Source: a virus. From it: 46,604 nucleotides of DNA. The stretch is taken from the IMG/VR virus record IMGVR_UViG_3300038701_002500, positions 1 to 46,604 of that record, one strand, 5' to 3'. A program made the position numbers and the translations under genes. Positions 22,341 through 31,113 of this stretch are shown here, one piece after another; positions within the stretch are counted from its first letter, which is position 1, and every line of letters begins with the position of its first letter. Under the pieces are notes generated by a model, which was not told the DNA's origin, ran no database searches, and worked only from the letters and a program-made list of their open reading frames with translations.

Positions 22341-22673
22341 ATGATTTTTAAAGACGAGACGGGCGCGCCCCGCAGAAGCTACCTGGACGATTACGCTGAC
22401 GAGATGGATCAGATCCCAGGCATCGATGACCCCGAGCTGATGGCTCTCCTGGGCGAAGGCTTTGATGATGCCGGTTACGGTGAGACGAGTCTCCTTGGGG
22501 GGAGCCAAGAACCCGGCCTGGAGGACATGCCTGAAGCACCGCAGGAGGAGGAGTCCGAAGAGGAAATACGAGCCGCTTCCCGAGATCTCTTGCTTCGCCG
22601 GGCCAAAGAGCGTCAGAAGCGCTCGGACGAGTTCCAAGAGCAAGCCCACGACATGCGCAATAGGAAGCTGTAA
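22341..22673 (+). CDS. Acidic protein with C-terminal coiled coil (110 aa)
   Basis: Acidic middle (EAPQEEESEEEIRAASRD) and a basic helical end (LLLRRAKERQKRSDEFQEQA). GGAGAATAAA precedes the ATG. It overlaps the portal start by one base (TAATG). Possibly a portal- or scaffold-associated minor protein. Confidence 0.65.
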   Translation: MIFKDETGAPRRSYLDDYADEMDQIPGIDDPELMALLGEGFDDAGYGETSLLGGSQEPGLEDMPEAPQEEESEEEIRAASRDLLLRRAKERQKRSDEFQEQAHDMRNRKL

Positions 22674-25111
22674 TGACGGATAGACGGGACGCCGAGGACT
22701 ATTTCGGCTATTTAGACGGGCACCAGACTGCAGAGATCTATGACGTGCCTAAGGCCGATCAAGACCTCTTGGGGCGCTTGAAACAGGAGTTCTTCCTTGC
22801 ACAGCAAGTGAAGTCTTCATACGAGCGTGACTGGGAGCTTTATCGCCAGTATCTCAAAGGAGAGCAACTTGTTATCCATAGACTCACTGGTAATGTCGTT
22901 CGGCTTAGCCATGATGATGGTCGGCGCCTTCGTTCTGTTCGCAACATTTGTAGACCTGCTGGTCGGGCCCTTGTTGGAAAAGCTTCTCGGGTTAAACCCG
23001 CGCTCCGAGTTACCCCCGCCACCGCAGACTGGAACGAGCAGCACGGGGCGGCCACGGCGGACAAACTCCTCGAATACTTCGCGCGAACGCTCCAACTAGA
23101 TGTCAAGTACGTTGATGTGGCTAACATGCTGCCTTGGGCCGGGAACGGCTTTACTAAGGTAGAGTGGGACCGTACAGCGGGCCGTCGAGTTGCGTATTGT
23201 GAAGTGTGCGACTATGTAGGCGAGCACGATGAGATAGGGGCCATTTGCCCCCAGTGTGAGAGCCAGCGTGAGTTAGAGCTGGACTTCCAGCAGCAGGAAA
23301 CGATCCTACAGGGGGAAATAGCCCTTGGTGCGCGCGAGGTCGCTATCGAGGACGGTATCGCCAACGCGCAGCAGGGGAATATGCCTGAGCCAGGGTTCGC
23401 CGAGGCGATGCAGACGGAGGTCCCAACGACTCCGCCTCCAATCCAACCAATCGGGCCCTTAGCGGCAGACCAGGATCCCCCAGCGCTCATTGAGATGGCT
23501 GAGGGTGAGATCTCGGTGCGCGTTATCGACCCCCGGGATGTTTATGTTCCTGAGGGAACGGAATGCATCAAAGAGGCCGATTGGATTTGCTATCGTCGCG
23601 TGCTGTCGGTGCCGAAGGCACGGGCGAAGTTCCCCGAGATGGCGGAGTTCATCCAAGTAGAGGGTGACCTCGGGGCGTATAACGGTGACAGCTACCGCTA
23701 TGGCAGCACAGGGGACACGGGCGAAGTCCGGGAGTACCAGAACCACGTAGCCATCTTTGAATGGCACGAGCAGCCTACAGAGGCATACCCCAACGGGCGC
23801 ATTATTTGGCATACCGAGAAGATGATTCTCCGAGAGGAAGAGTCGCCTTACTTTAGGGAGCTGCAGCGGTTCCCCTTCTACCACTTCGGGTGGGACGTTA
23901 ATGATGGGGAGTTCTGGCGTGAGCCCCCAATGCATCAAGCATGGCACCGTCAGCGGGAGCTGAACAAGGTCGAGCAGGCCATTCGCGAGCACACCGAGAT
24001 CAGCCTACGGCCGAAGTGGATTGTGCCGCGGTCTGCGGTCCTTGCGGCGAACGAGATCACATCCGCCAGCAACCAGGTCCTTCATTGGTCCGGGATTGGT
24101 GCACCCCCGCAGCAAATCAGCCCGGCCCCCGTGCCCCAGGACCTCTGGAACCGTGGCGAGAGCCTTGCCAATGACATCTATCAGCTCTTTGGGGTGACGC
24201 AGCAGGAAGCGGGCCTCGCGACCACAGACCCCAACGGGCGCGCTATGGCCATTATGGAAGCTGAGTCCAACCAGACCATTGGCCCAATGTTGACTCGGAA
24301 CAACGCGGAGTGGAAGGAGATGCACAAGGCTCTTCTAGCACTCGCGGTGAAGTACTACCACAATGACCGCCTGATGGCGATCCCGGGCCCAGACGGCTAC
24401 GAGACCTTTGCGATGAAGGAGATCAATCTCACGGCTGGTTGGGACATCATTCTGGCCGAAGAGGACTCGATGAGCCGCAACCCAGCGGTTCGCCTCCAGC
24501 AGGCACTGGATCTCATGAACGCGGGCGTTTTCACCGACCCTGCTACAGGTGTTCCAGACACGAAGGCGTTCCTGCGGATGGCGCGGTTGAACAACCCAGA
24601 AGCCGGCTATGACATCGACAAGTACGAGCGGGCGCGTGCGGCCGAGATCCCATACAAGCTTGATCGTGGTTGGGAGTGGGAGCCGAAGGATTACGATAAT
24701 CCGTTGATCTACGCAGAAGTGCTTAAAGGATGGCTCCTTTCGGCCCGAGGCCGCACAGATATCCCCAAAGCGCTAATTGCGAAGGCAGAGGCGGTGTTTA
24801 ACTACGTTAATATGTGGGCGATTACTGGGGCGATGCCGGACCCTGCGATGATGGGTGGCGCTAACCAGGGCGCCCCAATGGGCTCAGGTACGGGGGGAAC
24901 GCCTCCTGGCGGAGCACCACCCCCCGGAGCTTCCCAGCCAGGCCAGGACATGACGGCCCCCGGCGGCTCGGCCAATAACGCGGGCCATGTAGGCACGGAT
25001 GCTATGGCTCAGGGGGCAGCCCCAAATGCCGCAGCGGCCCAGCAGACCCTGCAGGGAACTGACGAGAAATTAGAAGGAATGGCCCAATCGACCGCAAATC
25101 GAGAGGGCTAG
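22673..25111 (+). CDS. Portal protein with inserted zinc-ribbon
   Basis: 812 aa, about the size of P22-type portals. The order terminase-portal-scaffold-capsid and features such as DPRDVYVP, EWHEQPTE and a proline/glycine-rich C-terminus fit portal. Residues 176-195 contain CEVC and CPQC sixteen apart, a zinc ribbon not usual in portals. It is the dodecameric DNA gate at a head vertex. Followed by a 137-base gap with a promoter. Confidence 0.85.
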   Translation: MTDRRDAEDYFGYLDGHQTAEIYDVPKADQDLLGRLKQEFFLAQQVKSSYERDWELYRQYLKGEQLVIHRLTGNVVRLSHDDGRRLRSVRNICRPAGRALVGKASRVKPALRVTPATADWNEQHGAATADKLLEYFARTLQLDVKYVDVANMLPWAGNGFTKVEWDRTAGRRVAYCEVCDYVGEHDEIGAICPQCESQRELELDFQQQETILQGEIALGAREVAIEDGIANAQQGNMPEPGFAEAMQTEVPTTPPPIQPIGPLAADQDPPALIEMAEGEISVRVIDPRDVYVPEGTECIKEADWICYRRVLSVPKARAKFPEMAEFIQVEGDLGAYNGDSYRYGSTGDTGEVREYQNHVAIFEWHEQPTEAYPNGRIIWHTEKMILREEESPYFRELQRFPFYHFGWDVNDGEFWREPPMHQAWHRQRELNKVEQAIREHTEISLRPKWIVPRSAVLAANEITSASNQVLHWSGIGAPPQQISPAPVPQDLWNRGESLANDIYQLFGVTQQEAGLATTDPNGRAMAIMEAESNQTIGPMLTRNNAEWKEMHKALLALAVKYYHNDRLMAIPGPDGYETFAMKEINLTAGWDIILAEEDSMSRNPAVRLQQALDLMNAGVFTDPATGVPDTKAFLRMARLNNPEAGYDIDKYERARAAEIPYKLDRGWEWEPKDYDNPLIYAEVLKGWLLSARGRTDIPKALIAKAEAVFNYVNMWAITGAMPDPAMMGGANQGAPMGSGTGGTPPGGAPPPGASQPGQDMTAPGGSANNAGHVGTDAMAQGAAPNAAAAQQTLQGTDEKLEGMAQSTANREG

Positions 25112-25137
25112 GCATATGGCACAGTTTTTGCTATAAT
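25109..25137 (+). promoter_or_regulatory. Extended -10 promoter before the scaffold gene
   Basis: TGCTATAAT with a perfect TATAAT (25132-25137) and TG one base before it; the -35 region TAGGCA (25109-25114) matches at four positions. It would boost scaffold and capsid transcription. A TTGACA at 25143-25148 nearby has no good -10. Confidence 0.65.
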
Positions 25138-25248
25138 CAACCTTGACAGTCGCACAATACGAGTCGTTCACGTTACGGACAGAGCTGAGATTGTCAAAAC
25201 CCCAATAAATACCCTCAATTCGTGTAGCGACGTAATCGCGGAGGCAAG

Positions 25249-26271
25249 ATGCAAGTAGGAGCACCCCCAGATACCGTAACCCCTGATGAGATCCTGACCA
25301 GTGATGATGGCCCTCAGGAGCCTATGCTAGATGTCGCGGAAGCGGCTGAAGGTTCAGATCTTACATTTCAGGACATTGCTTACGGTGAAGGTGTCGGCGA
25401 CGAAGCAGCCCCCGAGGAGATAGCTGACGATCCCGATGGTCTGTACGCAGACTTCGAAGACGGCAGCGAAAATGATGCTGAAGCCGAGATGGAGGCTCAG
25501 AAGGATGGTGAACAGGAGGCCGAGGAGTACACTCCGCGGGCGAATGAACGCATCCAGACTTTGGTGAACCAACGCAAGGAAGCAGAGGCGCAAGCCGCTG
25601 CGATGCAGGCGCAGATGCAGCAGATGCGAGCACATCTTGCACAGCAGCAACAAGCAGCCCAGCAACAACTTGCCGCCCAGAACCGAGTCCTCCAGGAGCA
25701 ACTTAGTGTGATCCAAAATGCGAAGCTTGAAGAGCAGCGCAGGGCGGAAGAAGCTGACCTGACCGATTTTGAGTTGTGGCAGCGGAAGGAAGCACAGAAG
25801 TCGCAGTCAGCGCTTCAGCAAGTGAAGGATGAGCTTCGAGCGGAGTTTGAACAGAAGGAGAAGGAGCGCGTACAGCAACAACATCGTGCGCTAGATAACC
25901 TTCGAAAGAAACAGCTCCAGGAGAAGATGGATTCCGGTGCCTCCAAGGCAGTAGAGGAATGGTTCCAAGGCCTTCCCGAGGAAGAAGTGGCCCCCCTACG
26001 GGATGGCTTTAAATCAATGATCCTCAATTATGGGACAATGTTCGGGGTCCCCCCGGCGGAAGCGGCCAAGGAATTCAAGGCGTATTTTACTGCCTATCGG
26101 AAGGCAGATCACAAACGGAGGCTTGCGGCCAGTAAGGCCAAGCCAAAGGCACCGCAAGGCAGTCGAGTAGTTCGGCCTGCTACGCAGCAAGCTCCCGCAC
26201 AGGAAAAGCCCAACTTTGCAGGAATGAACGAGGAGGAAATCTTCGAGGCCATTATGCGGGGCGGGCGGTAA
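25249..26271 (+). CDS. Scaffold protein
   Basis: 340 aa. Acidic N-terminus, long glutamine-rich coiled coil (EAQAAAMQAQMQQMRAHLAQ and on), and a basic end (HKRRLAASKAKPKAPQ), the layout of phage scaffolds that organise capsid assembly and then leave. GGAGG lies five bases before the ATG. Placed right before the capsid gene. Confidence 0.85.
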   Translation: MQVGAPPDTVTPDEILTSDDGPQEPMLDVAEAAEGSDLTFQDIAYGEGVGDEAAPEEIADDPDGLYADFEDGSENDAEAEMEAQKDGEQEAEEYTPRANERIQTLVNQRKEAEAQAAAMQAQMQQMRAHLAQQQQAAQQQLAAQNRVLQEQLSVIQNAKLEEQRRAEEADLTDFELWQRKEAQKSQSALQQVKDELRAEFEQKEKERVQQQHRALDNLRKKQLQEKMDSGASKAVEEWFQGLPEEEVAPLRDGFKSMILNYGTMFGVPPAEAAKEFKAYFTAYRKADHKRRLAASKAKPKAPQGSRVVRPATQQAPAQEKPNFAGMNEEEIFEAIMRGGR

Positions 26272-26299
26272 TCTCAGCTTATTTTAAAAGGATTTAACA

Positions 26300-27520
26300 A
26301 TGGCAGGCGCTAATATTAGTAATGTCGGTCTTCTGTTTACTCATTATCTTGACACAGTGACCGAGACTCTTAACCACGCTTCTAAGGCTCGCTCGCGAGT
26401 TAAGAAGGACAACAAATGGACGGGCTCGCACATCGAATGGCGCGTTCACACGCAGCGTTCGGGCGCGATTCAGTACACCGAAGATGGTGGTGCGTTCCCA
26501 GTAGCTGACAAGCAAGACTACACCCCTGCGAAGGCTTACCGTAAGTTCCTCGTAGGTACCATTCAGCTCACTGACGGTGTTATGGCTACCGGTGTTGGCT
26601 CGAATGTTGCACGTTCGGTCATCGAGTCGGAAATCAAGGGCATGATGCGGGACATCAAGAAGAAGGAAAACTTTGACTTCTTCCGTGACGGTACCGGCGT
26701 AATTGCTACCACCCAAACTGGTTCTTCAGGCACCACTCTTCTCGTAGACGACGCACGTGGTCTTTGGGAAGGCGTTGAGTTCGACGTTTACAATGCGGCC
26801 CTCTCTACCAAACGGGCTTCGGGAGCGTTGGTTACCAGCATTACTTCTGACCCAACTGCTGCTGGCTACGCTACCGTAACCATCGACGCTGCAGTCACCG
26901 GCTTCTCGGCTGGCGATAAGCTGGTTTGGAAGAACTCTTTGAACCGTGCTTGCACCGGTCTTCAAAGCCTCATCGACGACAGTGCATCCACCTTCCAGAA
27001 TGTTGATGTCTCGGCTAATCCTCACTACAGCTCGCTCGTTATGGACAACGGGTCTAACGGGGCCCGGGAGCTTACTCCTTCTCTTTTCCGTCGTATGCTC
27101 GCCGGTATCATGCAGAAGAGCGGTTCTGAGTCGCCAGCTTCTGGCCTCAGCGTTCTTGCTTCGCCATGGGACCTGATCAACGTCGAAGAACTTTACGAGG
27201 GTGAACTTCGCATTGCTCCTGAGACCAAGGTCGCAGGCGCTGCAGTAGCTAGCTTCCAGTCTTCGCTCGGTAAATTCAATATCGATACTGACGTAGATTG
27301 TCCTTACGGTCAGATGTTCTTCTGTGACTTCGACCAAGTTTACCGCGCTACGCAGCGTAAGCTCGGATGGCGTCGACAAGGTGACAGCATCTTCCTCCGA
27401 AGCGACCAGTCGGGTGTTCACACTGCGACCGCTATCGAAATCATGGACTACTACATCAAGAATCGCCACACCAGTGGTCGACTGGATGACCTCGCAGTTA
27501 ACCAGTCTACGATGTACTAA
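26300..27520 (+). CDS. Major capsid protein
   Basis: 406 aa. Follows scaffold with AAGGA before the ATG. Codon use is the most biased in the window (many preferred GCT, GGT, CTC, TAC codons), as in highly expressed capsid genes. Begins with an N-terminal arm, then IEWRVHTQRSG and later a strand-rich domain; consistent with an HK97-fold shell protein. Followed by a hairpin. Confidence 0.85.
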   Translation: MAGANISNVGLLFTHYLDTVTETLNHASKARSRVKKDNKWTGSHIEWRVHTQRSGAIQYTEDGGAFPVADKQDYTPAKAYRKFLVGTIQLTDGVMATGVGSNVARSVIESEIKGMMRDIKKKENFDFFRDGTGVIATTQTGSSGTTLLVDDARGLWEGVEFDVYNAALSTKRASGALVTSITSDPTAAGYATVTIDAAVTGFSAGDKLVWKNSLNRACTGLQSLIDDSASTFQNVDVSANPHYSSLVMDNGSNGARELTPSLFRRMLAGIMQKSGSESPASGLSVLASPWDLINVEELYEGELRIAPETKVAGAAVASFQSSLGKFNIDTDVDCPYGQMFFCDFDQVYRATQRKLGWRRQGDSIFLRSDQSGVHTATAIEIMDYYIKNRHTSGRLDDLAVNQSTMY

Positions 27521-27529
27521 TAGGATATT

Positions 27530-27555
27530 GAGGGGGGTCGCCTGACCCTCCTCTT
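27530..27555 (+). terminator. Hairpin after the capsid gene (partial terminator)
   Basis: Ten-base stem GAGGGGGGTC/GACCCTCCTC around GCCT with one G.T pair, then only two T. It may reduce read-through or protect the capsid message end. Confidence 0.55.
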
Positions 27556-27578
27556 CATCCCGGTTGGATGGAGGTATT

Positions 27579-27965
27579 ATGTCTCGTGGAATTAAAGGGC
27601 GTTCGCTTGCTGCCGATGGCACTGAGCTAGGCGCTCCAGTTTTCTTGCTTCCCATCAAGTCCTTCGGCGCTAGTGATAGCTCGTTGAACTTGGTTCAGGA
27701 TGCAGCTTTTAAATTTAAAATCATTACCGCATGGGTTGTTATGAACGGCGCCGGAGACTCTTTCGATACCGTTAAACTCACTGATGGCACCGATGACATC
27801 ACTGACACGCTGGACGTTTCCAGTGCAGGTGACACTGATTTGGTTTCGTTCGGGGAGTTGGACGACGCTTATGCAACTATCGAGAAGGGTGGAGACGTAG
27901 TCGCCGAAACCGCTTCTGGTGCTCTTGTTGACGTTTACGCACTTTGCGTGAAAATCGAAGGATAA
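27579..27965 (+). CDS. Beta-rich structural protein (128 aa)
   Basis: Start at 27579 after GGAGG. Strands such as KFKIITAWVVMNGAGDSFD and VKLTDGTDDITDTL suggest a small jelly-roll-like decoration or fibre protein. Preferred codons like the capsid gene, so probably abundant. Confidence 0.7.
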   Translation: MSRGIKGRSLAADGTELGAPVFLLPIKSFGASDSSLNLVQDAAFKFKIITAWVVMNGAGDSFDTVKLTDGTDDITDTLDVSSAGDTDLVSFGELDDAYATIEKGGDVVAETASGALVDVYALCVKIEG

Positions 27966-27971
27966 TTTATT

Positions 27972-28349
27972 ATGGCACTTACTATTACGGCTTCTACGCC
28001 TACGGATGAGTACAATAGTCCTCTGGGCACTGTACGTTCTGTTAACCTCAACGTTACCCTTGATGGTAGTTTGGACACGGGGGTTATGGCCGACATCGTG
28101 CACGGTGGGCCCTCGGATGCGGCTCCTATCATCCTCGGTGTCGAGGCTGTTACCGTTCCGGCGGACGCAACCTATATCACCGCTTGTGCGGTAGCTAACC
28201 TGAACTCTAGTGCGTCGGATTTCGATCTTGCGTTCCAGCTCAGCGATGCGGGCACCAATACGCAGGTAGTGGAAGCCAAGGTATTCTACCTTCTCCCGCT
28301 TAGCGCTGCGCAGGATGGCCAGTCCATCAGCCAAGACAACAACGTATAG
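27972..28349 (+). CDS. Beta-rich structural protein (125 aa)
   Basis: AAGGA before the ATG. Regular strand pattern (RSVNLNVTLDGSLDTGVM, ILGVEAVTVPADATYITA) and no charged helices; Ig-like or jelly-roll. Capsid-like codon use. Probably a head decoration protein. Confidence 0.7.
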   Translation: MALTITASTPTDEYNSPLGTVRSVNLNVTLDGSLDTGVMADIVHGGPSDAAPIILGVEAVTVPADATYITACAVANLNSSASDFDLAFQLSDAGTNTQVVEAKVFYLLPLSAAQDGQSISQDNNV

Positions 28350-28352
28350 CGG

Positions 28353-28381
28353 TTGACAAAGTTTCTCCTTGGGGTTATCTG
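28353..28381 (+). promoter_or_regulatory. Possible promoter of the HNH gene
   Basis: TTGACA (28353-28358), 17-base spacer, then TATCTG (28376-28381): perfect -35, weak -10. Would make the endonuclease message independent of the capsid operon. Confidence 0.4.
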
Positions 28382-28412
28382 GAAAGTATCCCTTAATCCC
28401 TTGGAGAAACAT

Positions 28413-28934
28413 ATGTCAAAAGTTAAACGAGTCATTACCGGCACAGACCTCACTCCGAAAGACCTCCGTCGTTTTTGGTCGAAGGTAGAGAAGGGTGAGG
28501 GCTGCTGGGAATGGCAAGCCTCCCTACTTGGGGGTGGTTACGGTGGTTATTGCTACCCTATAAACGGGAAGCTACAGAATATCGGCGCGCATAGAGTATC
28601 CTGGGTTATCCATAATGGGCCCTACGATCAGTCGAATCAGGTCGTTTGCCACAAGTGTGATAACCGGAAGTGTGTTAACCCCGACCATCTGTTCCTTGGG
28701 ACACAGTCGGATAACATCAAGGACGCAGTAAAGAAGCGACGCTTCACTGTCGGGTCCAAGCACAAGTTGTCCAAGTTGACGGAAGATGACGTGCGGGCGA
28801 TACGCAAGTTATATACCAACGTTCCTGCGGGTTACCGAAAGCCTGCTTTTGCTTCGGTGGCGCGGGAATACGGTGTAGACCCTACGATTATCTCTCGTAT
28901 TGTGAAGGGAACTATCTGGAAGCATGTAAAATAG
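28413..28934 (+). CDS. HNH homing endonuclease
   Basis: 173 aa. HNH_3-type core: AHRVSW, then CHKCDNRKCVNPDHLFLGT with the zinc/metal-binding residues and NI..; a C-terminal helix-turn-helix YGVDPTIISRIVKG. Start at 28413 with TTGGAG upstream. Sits between structural genes as mobile endonucleases often do. Similar in plan to 44655-45125. Confidence 0.88.
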   Translation: MSKVKRVITGTDLTPKDLRRFWSKVEKGEGCWEWQASLLGGGYGGYCYPINGKLQNIGAHRVSWVIHNGPYDQSNQVVCHKCDNRKCVNPDHLFLGTQSDNIKDAVKKRRFTVGSKHKLSKLTEDDVRAIRKLYTNVPAGYRKPAFASVAREYGVDPTIISRIVKGTIWKHVK

Positions 28935-28946
28935 TGCTTCTCATGG

Positions 28947-28952
28947 TAGAAT
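28947..28952 (+). promoter_or_regulatory. -10-like hexamer directly before a leaderless start
   Basis: TAGAAT followed by six bases and the ATG at 28959; the -35 region matches at three positions. Same spacing as 8967 and 45819. Confidence 0.45.
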
Positions 28953-28958
28953 AAGAGC

Positions 28959-29621
28959 ATGCATCCACCTTCAGCATCATGTAAAGCTCTTTTTCGGTAT
29001 CACCCACAATTACGCCTAGCCTGGGCAGGTCGATCTCGTAGACACGCGGGCGAACTCAACCCGGGCTCATTTGCATTGGTACAGCTGTACCATATTGACG
29101 ATGTCGGGACTCCCGACGAGCCCAAGACCATCATGGAGTTTTGGAACGTCAAACCAGAGATCGAAGTGGACACGGGTGAGGTCTGTAATGTCCGCGCATA
29201 CAGAGGGCCCCTCTTTAATCGGTGGGGCGGAACATCCTTAGATTATGACCCGCTCACCCGTGTCCCTATGTTCGTCTGTACCCTCGATGGGGGTTACAAT
29301 TACCCGGACGACGAGCCTCTAAAGACAGAGGACGTTTACACCGGGAAATTTATGTTTGCTGTAGAGCACTGGGGAACCAGCCTCAAGGAACGCAAACGCA
29401 AGAGCAAGATAGCCAAGGCCCGACAAGTCAAGTCCGAGTTGAACGACATGAGCCACATGTTCATGGACGATCTCAAGCACGAAATTAAGAAAGATCCCTC
29501 GGCTAGCTCTCCCATCATGGCGCGCAAACACGCCTACGAGCACAACAAGATGCAACAAGAGCGGGCCGCTCGCATCGACCGTGACCTAAACGAGTCCTTC
29601 GGGGTAGAGAATGAATTTTAA
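28959..29621 (+). CDS. Virion-associated protein of unknown function (220 aa)
   Basis: Begins with a segment YHPQLRLAWAGR seen in phage proteins near the head-tail joint, followed by a globular part (YRGPLFNRWGG, DPLTRVPMFVCTLDGG) and a basic coiled-coil end. No strong ribosome-binding site; a -10-like hexamer lies six bases upstream. Probably a minor structural protein. Confidence 0.7.
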   Translation: MHPPSASCKALFRYHPQLRLAWAGRSRRHAGELNPGSFALVQLYHIDDVGTPDEPKTIMEFWNVKPEIEVDTGEVCNVRAYRGPLFNRWGGTSLDYDPLTRVPMFVCTLDGGYNYPDDEPLKTEDVYTGKFMFAVEHWGTSLKERKRKSKIAKARQVKSELNDMSHMFMDDLKHEIKKDPSASSPIMARKHAYEHNKMQQERAARIDRDLNESFGVENEF

Positions 29622-30270
29622 AGAGATGCAGGACATGGTTGGGTTGATGCTCAACTTCACGTCCAATACTGCTGATGCGGACTTCACCACGGCCCAGGTC
29701 AAAGCCTCCCTGAATCGCGCCTATGTGCGCGAGGTAAGGAAAGCGCGCACCACAGGTAACCCCGAGTACTTCAAGTCCCAGATGACGTTCACCTGGCCTG
29801 CGAGCCAGCAAGATTTCACCCTGACGGCGCAGATGAAGAACTCTGAGTGGATTCGCCTGGACGACATCACCAACAGTGCCATCGGTTCAGAAGTAGTATT
29901 TGGAACGTCCCCCCATCAGGGGACTTTGTATATTTTGGATCGCAATACGCTCCGGTGGGGTTCGACGGGCCCCTCTAGCGAGCGCACTCTCCGCCTTACC
30001 TACTACTCCATGGCGGAAGAACTAATCGATGACGAGGACGAGCCGGAGATCATCCGGCCGGATCACCATGAGCTTTTGGTGTATTCCTCAGCCATTGAAC
30101 TGCGGGCCTTTGCCGACGAGGAGATCCCTCGGGTTTGGCAATCCCGTTACGAGGAGCTGGATATGCAGTTCTTCAAACTTACAGCGCGCGGGCGTCCTCA
30201 CATCGGTGGGGATGTTACAGTAATCAACCGGGACTCCGACAGTGCTTCTGTCGAGTACCTGTACGACTAA
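29611..30270 (+). CDS. Head-tail adaptor (tail tube A-like) protein
   Basis: 219 aa. Helical start (KEMQDMVGLMLNF, QVKASLNRAYVREVRKART) followed by strands and an acidic region ending in DHHELLVYSSAIELRAF. Size, position and layout suit an adaptor that joins portal to tail in podoviruses. Overlaps the previous gene by 11 bases. Confidence 0.65.
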   Translation: MNFKEMQDMVGLMLNFTSNTADADFTTAQVKASLNRAYVREVRKARTTGNPEYFKSQMTFTWPASQQDFTLTAQMKNSEWIRLDDITNSAIGSEVVFGTSPHQGTLYILDRNTLRWGSTGPSSERTLRLTYYSMAEELIDDEDEPEIIRPDHHELLVYSSAIELRAFADEEIPRVWQSRYEELDMQFFKLTARGRPHIGGDVTVINRDSDSASVEYLYD

Positions 30271-30279
30271 GGATGTTAC

Positions 30280-31113
30280 ATGGAATTTGTTAAAATCAAG
30301 AATCACGCAGAAGCGGTTAAGACCGTCTTCGATCCTCAGGGCAACCAGCACTTCATTCCGGCGCGGAGCGTAGCGACGCTGCGGCCAGACCTGGCGGACC
30401 TCTTCGAACGCACTCATCCAGAGTGTAGGAAGGTGGTCGTTGGCGGCATTCAGAAGGATGCCAAGGTAATACAGAATGAGAACATCTGGATTGCCAACAT
30501 GACGGGTAACCCGGAGGCCCCCAAGAAGGTCACCGTCAAACACTACGACGCGAAGACCAAGCGATGGCTACCTACCGAGATCCCCAATCCTCTAGCCGAG
30601 CCGTGTGAAGTTATCCGCTCGATGGGTGGTGGGATGAAAGAGTACATCGACAAGGCGGGTAATGTCATGGCGCGGAACTTGGCCCCCACCAAGTACGTCA
30701 TCGACCCTTTTCAGCGCATTGAAGTGCCGAAGAACGTCGGACAGTGGATGCTCAACCGCAACGCCTCTTCGACCGGAAAAGGCAGCATCTTGCGGAGCCG
30801 AGCGCCTACCGAGCTGGATAGTGCTATCCACGGGTGGCCCATCGAGAAGATCGAGGCTCTCGTGAAGTACGTTGACCCGATGTGCCGCAAGGTAGCGAAT
30901 ACCCGTGAGAAGATGCTGTCGGTCTACAAAGGCAAGAACAAGCTCAGCGACCAAGAGCTTGAGTTGAAACTCTTCAACGAAAAGGAAGCTTGGGTTAAAC
31001 GAGCGCACTTCCGCCTAGCAGATCCCAAGTACGATCTCCCTACTCTCTTCGTCTTCGAACAGTGGTACGCAAGCCGCGGCAAGGAAGAAGCCAAAGAAGA
31101 AGAAAGCGCATAA
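30280..31113 (+). CDS. Tail or head-completion protein of unknown function (277 aa)
   Basis: A strand-rich N-terminal part (VKTVFDPQGNQHFIPARSVATL) and helical C-terminus with charged end (KEEAKEEESA). Located between adaptor and stabilisation protein, so probably part of the neck. No family recognised. Confidence 0.65.
   Translation: MEFVKIKNHAEAVKTVFDPQGNQHFIPARSVATLRPDLADLFERTHPECRKVVVGGIQKDAKVIQNENIWIANMTGNPEAPKKVTVKHYDAKTKRWLPTEIPNPLAEPCEVIRSMGGGMKEYIDKAGNVMARNLAPTKYVIDPFQRIEVPKNVGQWMLNRNASSTGKGSILRSRAPTELDSAIHGWPIEKIEALVKYVDPMCRKVANTREKMLSVYKGKNKLSDQELELKLFNEKEAWVKRAHFRLADPKYDLPTLFVFEQWYASRGKEEAKEEESA

Noticed and set aside
22827-23099. Holin-like hydrophobic frame inside the portal gene
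   Set aside because: No ribosome-binding site, GTG start inside a well-conserved-looking portal region, ends in low-complexity residues; likely chance.
26726-27658. Long 310-aa leftward frame opposite the capsid gene
   Set aside because: Antisense shadow produced by the strong codon bias of the capsid gene; no ribosome-binding site or motif.
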